Notes: generated from the letters alone by a model not told the origin. A stretch of DNA of 64,000 bases from Terriglobus aquaticus (GCF_025685415.1 NZ_JAGSYB010000001.1:2666001-2730000), one strand, 5' to 3'. Shown: positions 43,053 to 54,690, numbered from the stretch's first letter. Program-made: numbers and translations.

Positions 43053-44403
43053 GTTCCGGCTCCAGGATTTCCGCCGTGTGCGGATCGTTGAGGACAATCA
43101 GCGGACGCTGTTGCAGGTTGTGCAGGTAATAGAAGCTCCAGAAGCCGAGGATTCCGAGGGGCAGCGTGATGTAGGCGAGCATGCTGATGCCGCCACCGGC
43201 GAAGTTCGCCATGGACTTCGGGAAGTTCGGCTCGATCAGCCAGAACAGATCGAAGGCGCGCGCGAAGACCATGAACGCGGTGAGCGCCAGCATCTTGCTG
43301 CGGCTCCGCTTGAAGCCACGGCTCAGCAGGAGCGTAAACGGGATCACCCAGTGGAAGATGAAGTCGAGCGAGCAGATCACCCACCACCCGCCGCGAATGC
43401 GGTTCAGGTAGAAGTGGATTTCCTCCGGCTGATTGGCCGACCAGATGATCAGGAACTGCGCAAACGTCAGGTAGATGTTGAGCATGACGAAGGCGAACAG
43501 GAACTTGCCGAGGTCATGTTGCTCGGTCACCCGGAGCGCAGTAGCCATGGGCTGGGTGCGGGAGAGCCGGATGATGGTGTGAATGGAGACGGCCAGCACG
43601 AGGTAGCCCTGCCCGACCAGGAACTGCAGGCCCCACATCGTCGAGTACCAGGTGATGTCCATGGACATCACCAAATCAATCGCAACGATCGTAAGCACCA
43701 CAGAGTAGAGCAGGATGCCGATGCCCGACAGGTTCTCGCATTTGATGCGCCAGTATTCGAAGGAAGCCATGGAACCGGCGCGCGGATCGGCATCCCGGTC
43801 GATGGACCACTTGTTGAGAAGGCCACCCCAGGCGCCGAGGAATGCGAACACGACGATAAATTGCAGGGTCACGCTCATGGGCGAAAGCATCAGGTGCTTC
43901 CAGTTCAGTGCGTGCGCCTCCGACTCCGAGATCAGGTGGTTCGACAGTGCATTCTCTACCGCCGCACGGGTCGGGTAATCCATCCAGAGATACAGCTTGC
44001 GGCCGAACAGCATGATCGGCACAAACAGCGCCACCACGAACCAGAAGGTGCCGACCATGGCTTCCAGCGGACGCCGGATGACCAGGCCCCACTTGCCGCC
44101 GGAGACGTACTGCAGCATCAGAACGCACAGGCCGCCGGCGCACAGCGAGAACGCCATGAACCAGCCGAGTAGCAGAGCGCGCGCGAAGTGGTCGCGGCCG
44201 TCCGGAGTGATCAGGAACAGCAGCGAAAGTACCACGCCGACAGCGCCCACCAGAAGGGAACGGGTGCGCCAGGCCGCAACCACCGGCGGTGCGCTCAGGT
44301 TGGCCGGCAGCACACGAGGGCCGTGATCGATGTGCAGGGCCGCCCCGTGCACATTGGTGTGGCCGTGTGTGGCGTGTGTGTCGAGTCCGTGTTCGTGTGC
44401 CAT
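43042..44403 (-). CDS. actF: Alternative Complex III subunit ActF (NrfD-like quinol-binding protein)
   Basis: This 453-residue membrane protein has about ten helices, of the NrfD/PsrC type. It parallels ActC and probably makes up the second half of the membrane core. Segments GWFMAFSLCAGGLCVLMLQYV and GTFWFVVALFVPIMLFGRKLYL are characteristic. The N-terminal ~35 residues are His-rich (HEHGLDTHATHGHTNVHG). It sits between actE and the accessory gene. The gap to actE is 55 bases and the ribosome site is GAGAGACGGA. Confidence 0.93.
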   Translation of the reverse strand: MAHEHGLDTHATHGHTNVHGAALHIDHGPRVLPANLSAPPVVAAWRTRSLLVGAVGVVLSLLFLITPDGRDHFARALLLGWFMAFSLCAGGLCVLMLQYVSGGKWGLVIRRPLEAMVGTFWFVVALFVPIMLFGRKLYLWMDYPTRAAVENALSNHLISESEAHALNWKHLMLSPMSVTLQFIVVFAFLGAWGGLLNKWSIDRDADPRAGSMASFEYWRIKCENLSGIGILLYSVVLTIVAIDLVMSMDITWYSTMWGLQFLVGQGYLVLAVSIHTIIRLSRTQPMATALRVTEQHDLGKFLFAFVMLNIYLTFAQFLIIWSANQPEEIHFYLNRIRGGWWVICSLDFIFHWVIPFTLLLSRGFKRSRSKMLALTAFMVFARAFDLFWLIEPNFPKSMANFAGGGISMLAYITLPLGILGFWSFYYLHNLQQRPLIVLNDPHTAEILEPEHAH

Positions 44404-44458
44404 TCCGTCTCTCGTCCTAGCGTGTGGTGCCGTTCAGGTGGTGCGTGGGGGCGAAGGT

Positions 44459-45340
44459 TTAGCGGGGCCCGTTGAGCGTAGCCGGAGACATCGAAGATCC
44501 GGCATTGGGAGTGATGGGCGAACTCACGTTTCCTGCAGATCCCGGCGCTCCATGGCCCGTGTTTTGTGTCTGGACTCCGGTCTTGCCGGACACGTTCGCT
44601 CCATTGGTCGCGGCGTCTTGGCCCGGGATCCCGTGATCCTGGTTGTCTGGTGTGCCGTACACAGCCGTCGCCGGCAACGCCCACTCTGCAGCAAAGTTGC
44701 GCGGTAGACCGTTCGCCTCTGCAACGTCGCCCAGCTTGCGGATGGGTACTCCGCCCGCATCGGCAGCGGTAGCGTTCTGGCTCAACTGGAGAGCCCGGAT
44801 GTAGGCCACGATCGCCCAACGATCTTCCACCGGGAGCATGGTGCCGTATTCCGGCATCGCGCCGTAGCCATTTGCAATCACGTTGTAGAAGTGACCGAGC
44901 GGCGCCGAGCGCAGCCGATCGGTGTGGAAATTCCCTGCCGGGCGGTAGCCGCGCTGTACGACGATGCCGCCGCCATTACCCACGCGGGAGTGACACGCCG
45001 TGCAATAGATGTTGTACCGTTCCTGGCCGCGGGACAGCAGGTCCATGGTCACGGGCAACGGCATGCCGTCGCCTTCCTTGCCGCCCTGCATGCCGGTCAT
45101 GAAGTAGCTGTTAACATCGGCTTGGCCGCGCGCGACGGTGTTTTCTACCTGGGGACGCGCGGAGCGTCCGTCTGCGAAAAACTCGGTCCCGCGCTGGGGA
45201 TAGAACTTAGGCTGGTTGTGCATGTCCTGGCGGCAGCCGGCAAGGCCGAGCACCGAAAGGGCAGACAAGGAAACCGCCAGCAGCCGCTGTTTCATGGCGG
45301 TGGCCCGTTCCGTCGTTGCTGTTGTCTGGACGGCCTGCAT
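44459..45340 (-). CDS. actE: Alternative Complex III subunit ActE (monohaem cytochrome c lipoprotein)
   Basis: This 293-residue lipoprotein has a lipobox LAGC with the acylated cysteine at 36, and a haem motif CTACH at 113-117. The segment GYGAMPEYGTMLPVEDRWAIVAYIRALQ is typical of the ActE family. The C-terminal ~90 residues are low-complexity. The ATG at 45340 overlaps the actD stop in TAATG and has a strong GGAGGTGG ribosome site, so it is preferred over the ATG at 45295. It passes electrons from the complex towards the oxidase. Confidence 0.93.
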   Translation of the reverse strand: MQAVQTTATTERATAMKQRLLAVSLSALSVLGLAGCRQDMHNQPKFYPQRGTEFFADGRSARPQVENTVARGQADVNSYFMTGMQGGKEGDGMPLPVTMDLLSRGQERYNIYCTACHSRVGNGGGIVVQRGYRPAGNFHTDRLRSAPLGHFYNVIANGYGAMPEYGTMLPVEDRWAIVAYIRALQLSQNATAADAGGVPIRKLGDVAEANGLPRNFAAEWALPATAVYGTPDNQDHGIPGQDAATNGANVSGKTGVQTQNTGHGAPGSAGNVSSPITPNAGSSMSPATLNGPR

Positions 45341-45882
45341 TACAGGTCCACCTCCACCACACTCACGGCGTGGAACTGTTCGAGAAACGCGCGGGTGTCC
45401 GCCAGCTCAAACCGGGGATCCGCCGCTTCCAGGCACAGGAAGAACTTGTTGTCCGTCGCTCCAGTACGGAAATTGGGAGCGTTGAACAACGGGTGGTACG
45501 GCTGGGGCAGACCGTTCAGGGCCAACATGCCGAACGCGGCCGACAGGCCCGCGAACAGGATGGTCCACTCATATGCCGGGATCATGAAGGCAGGCCAGCT
45601 GAAGAGTGGCCGTCCCGCGACGTTGATCGGATAGGAGATGGCGGACATCCAGGTCTGCATCAGGAATGCCGTGGTCAGGCCCATCAAGCCGCCCATCAGC
45701 GTCAAAAGCGGAACGCGGGTGTGGTGCACATCCAGAGCGGTCGCGGCTTCCTCGACCGGGTAGGGCGTGTAGCACTCCATCCGGCGGTATCCGGCGGCAC
45801 GAGCCTGTTCGGTCGCGTGCACCATGGCACCGGGGGTATTGAATTCGGCCAGGAGGCCGTAGACTCCCTCTTCGACTGGCAT
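45340..45882 (-). CDS. actD: Alternative Complex III subunit ActD
   Basis: This 180-residue subunit starts at ATG 45882, overlapping the actC stop by one base. It opens with VYGLLAEFNTPGAMVHATEQARAAGYRRMECYTPYPVEE, the DUF3341 pattern. Two membrane helices follow (~60-80 and ~95-118). The C-terminal periplasmic part contains DNKFFLCLEAADPRF. Longer frames starting further upstream lie inside actC and are rejected. It is a structural subunit without cofactor. Confidence 0.93.
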   Translation of the reverse strand: MPVEEGVYGLLAEFNTPGAMVHATEQARAAGYRRMECYTPYPVEEAATALDVHHTRVPLLTLMGGLMGLTTAFLMQTWMSAISYPINVAGRPLFSWPAFMIPAYEWTILFAGLSAAFGMLALNGLPQPYHPLFNAPNFRTGATDNKFFLCLEAADPRFELADTRAFLEQFHAVSVVEVDL

Positions 45883-47330
45883 CAGGCCGTCTCCTCTACC
45901 GTTTCCTCGGCATCCAGGCCGCCCGCCAGCTTGGCCTGGGGCAGCATCATCTTGATTTCGTTCATCGGGATCATGGGGGCGAAGCGCGTAAACAACAGGA
46001 ACAGGAACGTGAAGAAGCCCATGGTGCCGACGTACAGCATGTAATCCCACTTGGTGGCGCGGTACGTGCCCCACGAGGAGGGCAGGTAATCGCGGTACAG
46101 CGAGGTCACCACGATCACAAATCGCTCAAACCACATACCGGTATTGATGATCAGCGACAGGATGAACAGGTACGTGACGTTGACCCGAAGCTTGCGCCAC
46201 CAGAGCGTGAACAGTGGTATCGCGATGTTGGTGAGGATGAGCATCCAGTATCCCCAACCCATGGGACCGAACATGCGGTTCCACATCATGAACCACTCCC
46301 AGTGGGAAGCGGAGTACCAGGCGAAGAAGACCTCTGTGCCGTAGCCGTACGCCACGATCAGGCCCGTACCCAGCATGACCTTGGCCATGTTGTCCAGGTG
46401 ACGGAGCGTAACCAGGTCTTCCATGTGGTAGAACTTCCGGATCGGAATCGCAAGCGTCAGCACCATCGCGAAGCCGGAGTAGATAGCACCCGCGACGAAG
46501 TACGGCGGGAAGATGGTCGTGTGCCAACCGGGCAGAGCCGCGACGGCGAAGTCGAAGCTGATGACGGTGTGGACCGAGAGCACCAGTGGGGTCGACAGAC
46601 CAGCCAGCAGGAGCGACGCTGTCTCATACCGCATCCAGTGACGGGTGGAACCGCGCCAGCCAAGCGACAGCAGGCCGTAGAACCACTTGGGGAACGGATG
46701 CGTAGCCTTGTCGCGGAGGGTGCCGAAGTCAGGCACCATACCGATGTACCAGAACACTACCGAGATGGTCGCGTACGTGGACACCGCGAACACGTCCCAG
46801 CAGAGCGGGGAACGGAACTGCGGCCAGATGTTCATGGTGTTTGGGTACGGGAAGAGCCAGTATCCCAGCCACGGACGCCCGATGTGCAGCACCGGGAAGA
46901 GGCCTGCGCAGCAGACGGCGAAGATCGTCATAGCTTCGGCGAAGCGGTTGATCGAGTTACGCCAGCTCTGCTTGAAGAGCAGAAGGATGGCGGAGATCAG
47001 CGTTCCGGCGTGACCGATACCGATCCACCACACGAAGTTGACAATGGCGAAGCCCCAGGCGCCGGGGATGGTGACACCCCAGATGCCTACACCGCGCAGC
47101 ACCAGCCACGTGATGGCAACGATCATCATGGTGAGCACGCCAGCCGCCGCGATCAAGCCAAAGAACCAGCCCAGCGGGGTGTGGGACGTGAGCACCACAT
47201 TTGAGATTTTCTGCGTTACCGACGCGAAGTTGTGGCCCGGCGCAATGACGGCGAACTCGCCGGTGCGCGGGTCGATCATCGGGTCGTTTACCGGATGGCG
47301 GAGTGGTTCACTGATTGGTTTGGTCGCCAT
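45882..47330 (-). CDS. actC: Alternative Complex III subunit ActC (NrfD-like quinol-oxidising core)
   Basis: This 482-residue protein has about ten membrane helices. PGAWGFAIVNFVWWIGIGHAGTLISAILLL and FPVLHIGRPWLGYWLFPYPN are typical of ActC/PsrC/NrfD and contain residues thought to bind quinol. The start overlaps the actB stop in TAATG. It probably carries the quinol site and moves electrons into ActB. All expected length is present. Confidence 0.95.
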   Translation of the reverse strand: MATKPISEPLRHPVNDPMIDPRTGEFAVIAPGHNFASVTQKISNVVLTSHTPLGWFFGLIAAAGVLTMMIVAITWLVLRGVGIWGVTIPGAWGFAIVNFVWWIGIGHAGTLISAILLLFKQSWRNSINRFAEAMTIFAVCCAGLFPVLHIGRPWLGYWLFPYPNTMNIWPQFRSPLCWDVFAVSTYATISVVFWYIGMVPDFGTLRDKATHPFPKWFYGLLSLGWRGSTRHWMRYETASLLLAGLSTPLVLSVHTVISFDFAVAALPGWHTTIFPPYFVAGAIYSGFAMVLTLAIPIRKFYHMEDLVTLRHLDNMAKVMLGTGLIVAYGYGTEVFFAWYSASHWEWFMMWNRMFGPMGWGYWMLILTNIAIPLFTLWWRKLRVNVTYLFILSLIINTGMWFERFVIVVTSLYRDYLPSSWGTYRATKWDYMLYVGTMGFFTFLFLLFTRFAPMIPMNEIKMMLPQAKLAGGLDAEETVEETA

Positions 47331-50300
47331 TACGCCGTCTCCAGCTCTGGGTTCGGGTTGGTCACGCCGGCGATGTAGCTCGTCCGCGGACGGTAGTTAA
47401 TGTCGGCGAGTACCTGATAGCTGCGCTCTTCCGCTTTCAGTTTGGCCACCCGGCTGTTCTTGTCATTGATGTTGCCGAAGACGATGGCCTCGGTCGGGCA
47501 GGCTTCCTGGCAGGCGGTGATGATCTCACCGTCGCGGATGGGCCGGCCTTCCTTGTCAGCCTCGATCTTGACGGCCTCAATCCGCTGAACGCAGTAGGTG
47601 CACTTTTCCATCACACCGCGTGAGCGTACTGACACTTCCGGGTTGCGCATGAACTTGAGCGACTCGGTGTCGTAGTCCGCGTACAGCAGGAAGTTGAAGC
47701 GGCGTACCTTGTATGGGCAGTTGTTGGAGCAGTAGCGCGTACCCACGCAGCGGTTGTACACCATGGTGTTCAGGCCTTCGGGTGTGTGCACCGTGGCACC
47801 GACCGGGCAAACCTGTTCGCAGCCTGCGTTCTCGCAATGCTGGCAGGCCATGGGCTGGAAGTGCGCCTTGGGAGCGTGCAGATCGCCCTCGAAGTAGGTG
47901 TCGATGCGCAGCCACTGCATGTTGCGGCCGACCTTGACCTGTTCGCGGCCAACCACCGGGATGTTGTTCTCGGCATAGCAGCTGACGACGCAGGCGTTGC
48001 AGCCGATGCAGCTGTTCAGGTCGATCGTCATGCCCCAGGCATTCTGGATGGTTCCGGTCGACTTGTCCTGGTTGGTGTAGCTCCAAGCGTTGGGGAAGAA
48101 GCTCTCCTCGTGTTCGGGAGTCTCCTTCAGCGGGCTGCCCTCATGAGCAAATCCCGGCGTCTTCTGCGCCTCGGCAACGGTTGCGCTGCGGATAATCGCC
48201 CGCTCCATGGCTTCGTGCCCCGGAAGCGACTCGTTGCCGGAGGTGTCCGGGTGCTGCAAGTCGCTCTGCGCGGTCTTGCCACGCTGGTCCATCGAGTGGA
48301 CCTGCGTAACGCACAAGTTGTGCTTTTCGCCGGTCGCATTCACCTTCAGGCCGCTCGAAAGATAGGGTGAATCCACCGACTGCAGCTTGTATGCGTCCGA
48401 ACCGACGAACTGCGCGTTGCGTCCAAACCAGCGGCCTTGTCCCACATGGACCGTCACAACGCCGTCGGCGTGCCCGGGAACCATCAGTGGAGCAAACTTG
48501 ACCTTCTGACCGTTGACTTCCAGTTCGAGGAGCTCTTCCTCGTTCGCCTTCAGCTCGGTCATGGTGTTCATGCTCATCAGCGCGGCATTGTCCCAGCTGA
48601 TACGCGTGATCTGCTTCGGCAACTCCTGCAGCCAGCCGTTGTTGGCGTAGCGGCCGTCGTACAGCGACGGATCGTGCCGGAAGACGAGCTCCAGGCCGCC
48701 ATTGCTTTGCACCGGGGCAGGTGCCGGAGCGGCTGCGCCCGAGATGCCGCCGGAGCGGGGCGTGAACGCCGTTCCCTCAACCCAGCCGTCATGCAGAGCC
48801 TTGCGCCACGCTGCTTCCGAATCACCCTTCATGTAGGTCTTGGCCGTGGCCTGGACCACCTCGTACGAGGTCATGCTGGGGTTATCCAGTAGCGTCTGCA
48901 GAATGTCGTGCGAGGTCAGGCCACCGTACAGCGGATCGATCATCGGCTGAACGATCGAGATTGTGCCATCGTACGCGCGAGCGTCTGACCAGCTTTCCAG
49001 GAAGTGGGCCTGGTTGATGTGCCAGCTGGTCAGGACGTTCGTTTCGTCCTGATACATGCCGAGCGACGCAGTCCACGGCACCTTGCTCATGGCCGGGCCG
49101 AAGCCAAGGGTGGCAGGCGTCGAGTAGATGGGATTTCCGCCCAGCAGAACCAGAGCCTTCACCTGGCCGGCGTTCATGGCGTTCACCAGGTTCCGCAGGT
49201 CGGCGTACTGCTCGGTCGGGATCTCTGCCACAGGCTGGGTGTAGACCACGGTGGATCCGACGGCGCCGAGCTGCTGGTTCAGCGCGAGCGCGGCGTGATT
49301 TACCGCAACCGAAGCCTGCGGACCCGCGATGACGACGGCGCGAGCGCCGGAGCGCTTCAGGTCCGCCTGCAACGCTGCGAAGAACTTCTGCGCCTGCTCG
49401 TTGCCGCCCGTGTAGCTGCCGCCCTGTAGAGCAGCGGCGAATGCGTCGATGTCGCTCGGCTTCAGGGCCAGGCGATGATCCGCCTTGGCACCCGTGACCG
49501 TGTGGTTGGTCTCAACCACGTACAGGCGGTTCATCGTCTTGCCGGGCTCGTACTTGCGGCGCTCGGCAAAGCCTGCGCTGAGCGGCAGGAAGCCCGGGAA
49601 CGCGTTGGACGACAGGAAATCGGCATCCAGCGCAAGGATGACGTCCGCGTTTTCCAGCTTGTACTGTGCGTCAGCATACTGGCCAAAGGCTGCCTTGGTG
49701 GCGGCGCGGGCGTTGTCCTGGTTGATCGGTTCCCACTGGACCAGCTTCGCGCCGGGGTACTTGGCCTGGACGGCCTTCCACTGCGCGGCAAGAGTCGGCG
49801 AGGTGATGGTCTCCGACAGGAAGACCAAGCCGTTGCCCTGGGGCAGCTTCTCAACAACTTCCGCAAACGCCGTCTGGAAGCCGCCAAAATCGGCATTAAT
49901 GCTCTGGCCCGCGGTCCGCTGGATCACGTGCTTGGAGCGGTCCGGATCGTACAAATCCAGCAGGGTCGCTTGGGTGAAGACGTCCGTCTTCCCCTTGGAC
50001 ATCGGGTGTTCCGGATTGCCGTCGATCTTGACCGGACGGTATTCGCGGCTCTTCACCAGCACCGGCACAGCGCCCGTCGGAAACGGGTGAGCGGTGGCGA
50101 AGTAGTTGAATTTGCTGATGATCAGGTCCTGCGGCTGCTTGACGTAAGGATAGATCGGCTCGTCCGGCTGCTTGGTGCAACCGGTGACGCCGGCCAGGGC
50201 CAGCGAGGCACCCATGACCTTCATGAAGCCGCGACGCGAGAAGCCCTCGGTCAGCTCCGAAGCCTGACGGGGAAACTCTTCCTTGACCATCTCCATGAAG

Positions 50301-50521
50301 CCCGGCGCGTCGACCAGATCGTCAATGGACTGCCAGAAGCGCTTGCCGCCCTTGGTTCCGCCCTGCGCATCCAGGCGCGAGCGAACTTCCTCCAGGCTCA
50401 GCTTTGCGGGCTGAATGGAGGTGACTACCTGTGCGCCGCCGGAGGCAGCGGTCGTGCTTTCAAGCATTGCCTTGGGTTCCATTCCGTCGTTCACGGGGCT
50501 CGTTAGGGTTCCAGAGTTCAT
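47330..50521 (-). CDS. actB: Alternative Complex III subunit ActB (molybdopterin-type protein fused to iron-sulfur domain)
   Basis: The protein is 1063 residues from ATG 50521, which overlaps the actA stop by 4 bases (ATGA). A twin-arginine motif SRRGFMKVMG with a following hydrophobic stretch and GVTGC lies at ~60-85. The large middle is a molybdopterin-oxidoreductase fold that in ActB lacks the cofactor. The C-terminal ~250 residues hold four cubane clusters: CIGCNACVVSC, CQHCENAGCEQVCP, CVGTRYCSNNCP, and CTYC with CQEACP. It channels electrons from the quinol site to the ActA haems. Confidence 0.96.
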   Translation of the reverse strand: MNSGTLTSPVNDGMEPKAMLESTTAASGGAQVVTSIQPAKLSLEEVRSRLDAQGGTKGGKRFWQSIDDLVDAPGFMEMVKEEFPRQASELTEGFSRRGFMKVMGASLALAGVTGCTKQPDEPIYPYVKQPQDLIISKFNYFATAHPFPTGAVPVLVKSREYRPVKIDGNPEHPMSKGKTDVFTQATLLDLYDPDRSKHVIQRTAGQSINADFGGFQTAFAEVVEKLPQGNGLVFLSETITSPTLAAQWKAVQAKYPGAKLVQWEPINQDNARAATKAAFGQYADAQYKLENADVILALDADFLSSNAFPGFLPLSAGFAERRKYEPGKTMNRLYVVETNHTVTGAKADHRLALKPSDIDAFAAALQGGSYTGGNEQAQKFFAALQADLKRSGARAVVIAGPQASVAVNHAALALNQQLGAVGSTVVYTQPVAEIPTEQYADLRNLVNAMNAGQVKALVLLGGNPIYSTPATLGFGPAMSKVPWTASLGMYQDETNVLTSWHINQAHFLESWSDARAYDGTISIVQPMIDPLYGGLTSHDILQTLLDNPSMTSYEVVQATAKTYMKGDSEAAWRKALHDGWVEGTAFTPRSGGISGAAAPAPAPVQSNGGLELVFRHDPSLYDGRYANNGWLQELPKQITRISWDNAALMSMNTMTELKANEEELLELEVNGQKVKFAPLMVPGHADGVVTVHVGQGRWFGRNAQFVGSDAYKLQSVDSPYLSSGLKVNATGEKHNLCVTQVHSMDQRGKTAQSDLQHPDTSGNESLPGHEAMERAIIRSATVAEAQKTPGFAHEGSPLKETPEHEESFFPNAWSYTNQDKSTGTIQNAWGMTIDLNSCIGCNACVVSCYAENNIPVVGREQVKVGRNMQWLRIDTYFEGDLHAPKAHFQPMACQHCENAGCEQVCPVGATVHTPEGLNTMVYNRCVGTRYCSNNCPYKVRRFNFLLYADYDTESLKFMRNPEVSVRSRGVMEKCTYCVQRIEAVKIEADKEGRPIRDGEIITACQEACPTEAIVFGNINDKNSRVAKLKAEERSYQVLADINYRPRTSYIAGVTNPNPELETA

Positions 50522-51474
50522 CGGTGGCATACCTCGCAGCTCTGGAGCTCATTGGGCCGGCGAATGCGGTAGTGATCCGACAGGAAGGTGCCGAGAGCTT
50601 CCTGTGAGGTGAACTTGGTGTAGCTGGCCGGCAGGATTGCGCCCGTCTGCGTATCGGAGTAGGTCTTGCCTGCACCGTTCTTCGCGTTCGGCTCCAGGTC
50701 GGTGCCGGTCGAAGAGGACGACTTGCCGTTGGACGCGCCGGCCAGACCGTTGCCCGGATCGTAGTTCGGACCGTTGGTGCTGGTGTCCTGCTGCAGGAAC
50801 GCAAGCTGCGGATTGCCCTGCTGCGGGTCCTTGGTCACGCAGTTGATCTGCTGGGCCGTGGGTCCGCCCTTGCCGGTTTCCGCGCACCACACTGGCTTGT
50901 CGCGGGTGGGTCCGCTCCATGCCATGTTGTAGATTTCGCTGGTCGGGCGGAGGTTCTTCGCCGGGTTGCGGTGGCAGTTCAAACACCACTCCATCTGCAG
51001 CGAATTTTCCATGTACATGATGGGCATCTCGTCGACGCGGCCGTGACAGCTGGCGCAGCCGATGCCCTTGTTCACGTGAATTTCGTGATTGAAGTAGACG
51101 TAGTCTGGCAGATCGTGCACGCGGATCCACTTGATCGACTGACCGGTCGCCCAGCTCTGGCGTACCGGCTCGAGCATCTGAGCGTTGGTCCAGATCTGCG
51201 AGTGGCAGTTCATGCAGGTCTTGGTCGGCGGAATGCCGGCGTAGCCAGCCTTTTCCACGCTCGTGTGGCAGTACTGGCACTGAATGCCCAGACCCTCCAC
51301 GTGGTGGCGGTGCGAAAAGGGCACCGGCTGATCGGCGCGCTGGCCCTGCCTGGTGACCCAGGGGGAGCGCTGCAGCGAATTCAACGCCACACCCAGCGCG
51401 ACGACGATCAGTCCGGTAAGAACCAGACCTGCCCGCGCCAGGGCGTTCGAACTGCGGTCAAATACTTGCGCCAT
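50518..51474 (-). CDS. actA: Alternative Complex III subunit ActA (pentahaem cytochrome c)
   Basis: The protein is 318 residues with one N-terminal membrane helix (~12-32) and five haem motifs: CQYCH (66-70), CMNCH (87-91), CASCH (140-144), CLNCH (164-168) and CEVCH (313-317). The last haem motif lies at the extreme C-terminus, one residue from the end. It is the first gene of the respiratory operon. Its stop overlaps actB by 4 bases. ActA receives electrons from ActB and passes them to ActE or the oxidase. Confidence 0.95.
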   Translation of the reverse strand: MAQVFDRSSNALARAGLVLTGLIVVALGVALNSLQRSPWVTRQGQRADQPVPFSHRHHVEGLGIQCQYCHTSVEKAGYAGIPPTKTCMNCHSQIWTNAQMLEPVRQSWATGQSIKWIRVHDLPDYVYFNHEIHVNKGIGCASCHGRVDEMPIMYMENSLQMEWCLNCHRNPAKNLRPTSEIYNMAWSGPTRDKPVWCAETGKGGPTAQQINCVTKDPQQGNPQLAFLQQDTSTNGPNYDPGNGLAGASNGKSSSSTGTDLEPNAKNGAGKTYSDTQTGAILPASYTKFTSQEALGTFLSDHYRIRRPNELQSCEVCHR

Positions 51475-51931
51475 CGATGCGTCCTGCTTCTCCCGGACCG
51501 GAGCGCTACGGAATCGCTCGGCCCGTCCAAAGAGCGGTGGCTGCTAAGTGCCACCTATGAAACTGTCCCCCGCCTGCTTCACCGGTGGGCCGTGTTCGGG
51601 CTGTGCTGCACCCGCGGTCGTTGCGTTTGGCGAGGTCCGAATCAGAGGGAGGCAGGATTTCTGCCGATCTGAGCGAAACTTCGCGGCGTCGGAGGTGTCG
51701 GGAACTTCACCAGAACTATAGCAGCGCCGTCCGGCCACAAGCACCGCCGGAGGCCAGAGGTTCCCTACTGGTTTCGTGCATCCTGCGATAATCGTCCGTC
51801 GCCAAATCGGGCTCGGCAAAGGTGCCGGCCGCTCGGGCTGAAAGATGGGATCTCGCTCTTTCCAATCTGCCGTCAGAGATACCTGTTGTAAATTGCGTCC
51901 GAATCGGTCCGAGTTCATTTCGGGCGATAGT
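51475..51931 (-). other. Intergenic stretch with probable act-operon promoter
   Basis: No gene is supported in these ~460 bases. On the minus strand a TATAGT hexamer (51715-51720) could be the -10 of the respiratory operon, but no good -35 lies 17 bases upstream. That start would leave a ~230-base leader before actA. No repeat or hairpin stands out. Confidence 0.4.
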
Positions 51932-51946
51932 CGTTCCGCCGGAACG
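51932..51946. promoter_or_regulatory. Perfect 15-base palindrome before the DNA glycosylase gene
   Basis: CGTTCCG-C-CGGAACG ends 14 bases before the ATG at 51961. It occupies the place of the core promoter or operator. The binding protein is unknown. Confidence 0.45.
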
Positions 51947-51960
51947 TGAAAAACTGACGT

Positions 51961-52677
51961 ATGCCTCGACCCTCGGCCAATCGCAAGCCGCCCTACGACG
52001 CTGCGGAAGCGGTCGCCTCGCTGTCCGCGGCAGACCCAAAGCTGGCGCGGCTGATCGGGCGCGCAGGGCCGTTCACGCTTCGCATTTCCGGATCGCAGTC
52101 GCCGTTCGAGGCGCTGGCTGAATCCATTGTGTTTCAGCAGCTTCACGGCAAGGCGGCCCGCGCCATCCACACTCGGCTTTTGGAAAGCTTCCATGAAGTC
52201 TGCGGTGTCGGCGTTCACCCTTCCGCGCAGGACCTGCTGGACTGCCCGACGCCGCAATTGCGAGGGGCCGGGCTCAGCGCGAACAAGACGCTGGCGCTCC
52301 GTGACCTGGCCGCCAAGACGCTGGATGGCACGGTTCCGACTCTGGCCCGCATTCGGCGCATGGACGACGAAAGCATCATCGAGCACCTGACCCAGGTACG
52401 CGGCATTGGCCGCTGGACCGTGGAGATGTTCCTGATGTTTCGCCTGGGACGGCCAGACGTACTGCCGGTGAGCGACTACGGCGTGCGGAAGGGGTTCGCT
52501 CTCACCTTTGGCAAGCTGAAGCCCGAGGACAAGGTGACCCCAGCCGATCTGCCCAAGCCAGACGAAATGCTGAAGCGGGCCAGGAAGTGGCACCCATGGT
52601 GCTCGGTGGCCAGTTGGTATCTGTGGCGCGCGTGCGATCTGGCGAAGCCGGACGCGGCAAGCAAGCAGCCGGCCTGA
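51961..52677 (+). CDS. DNA-3-methyladenine glycosylase II-like (HhH-GPD superfamily)
   Basis: This 238-residue protein lacks the N-terminal AdaA-like part of long AlkA forms. The helix-hairpin-helix reads LTQVRGIGRWTVEMFLMF and the catalytic aspartate lies in LPVSDYGVRKG. It removes alkylated purines from DNA, starting base-excision repair. QSPFEALAESIVFQQLHGKAA is also family-typical. A perfect palindrome precedes the start and there is no clear ribosome site. The Hsp70 gene follows 42 bases later on the same strand. Confidence 0.92.
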   Translation: MPRPSANRKPPYDAAEAVASLSAADPKLARLIGRAGPFTLRISGSQSPFEALAESIVFQQLHGKAARAIHTRLLESFHEVCGVGVHPSAQDLLDCPTPQLRGAGLSANKTLALRDLAAKTLDGTVPTLARIRRMDDESIIEHLTQVRGIGRWTVEMFLMFRLGRPDVLPVSDYGVRKGFALTFGKLKPEDKVTPADLPKPDEMLKRARKWHPWCSVASWYLWRACDLAKPDAASKQPA

Positions 52678-52707
52678 CCCGGCGCAAAGGTGCTGCGCCC
52701 GCAATGG

Positions 52708-52713
52708 GACAAT
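52708..52713 (+). promoter_or_regulatory. -10-like hexamer before the Hsp70 gene
   Basis: GACAAT lies 6 bases upstream of the ATG at 52720, followed by AGAGCC. There is no good -35. It is one of several genes in the window with such spacing. Confidence 0.3.
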
Positions 52714-52719
52714 AGAGCC

Positions 52720-54690
<1,971 letters not shown>

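Noticed and set aside
43024-44172. 382-residue open frame antisense to actF
   Set aside because: The composition is charged and repetitive, as expected opposite hydrophobic helices.
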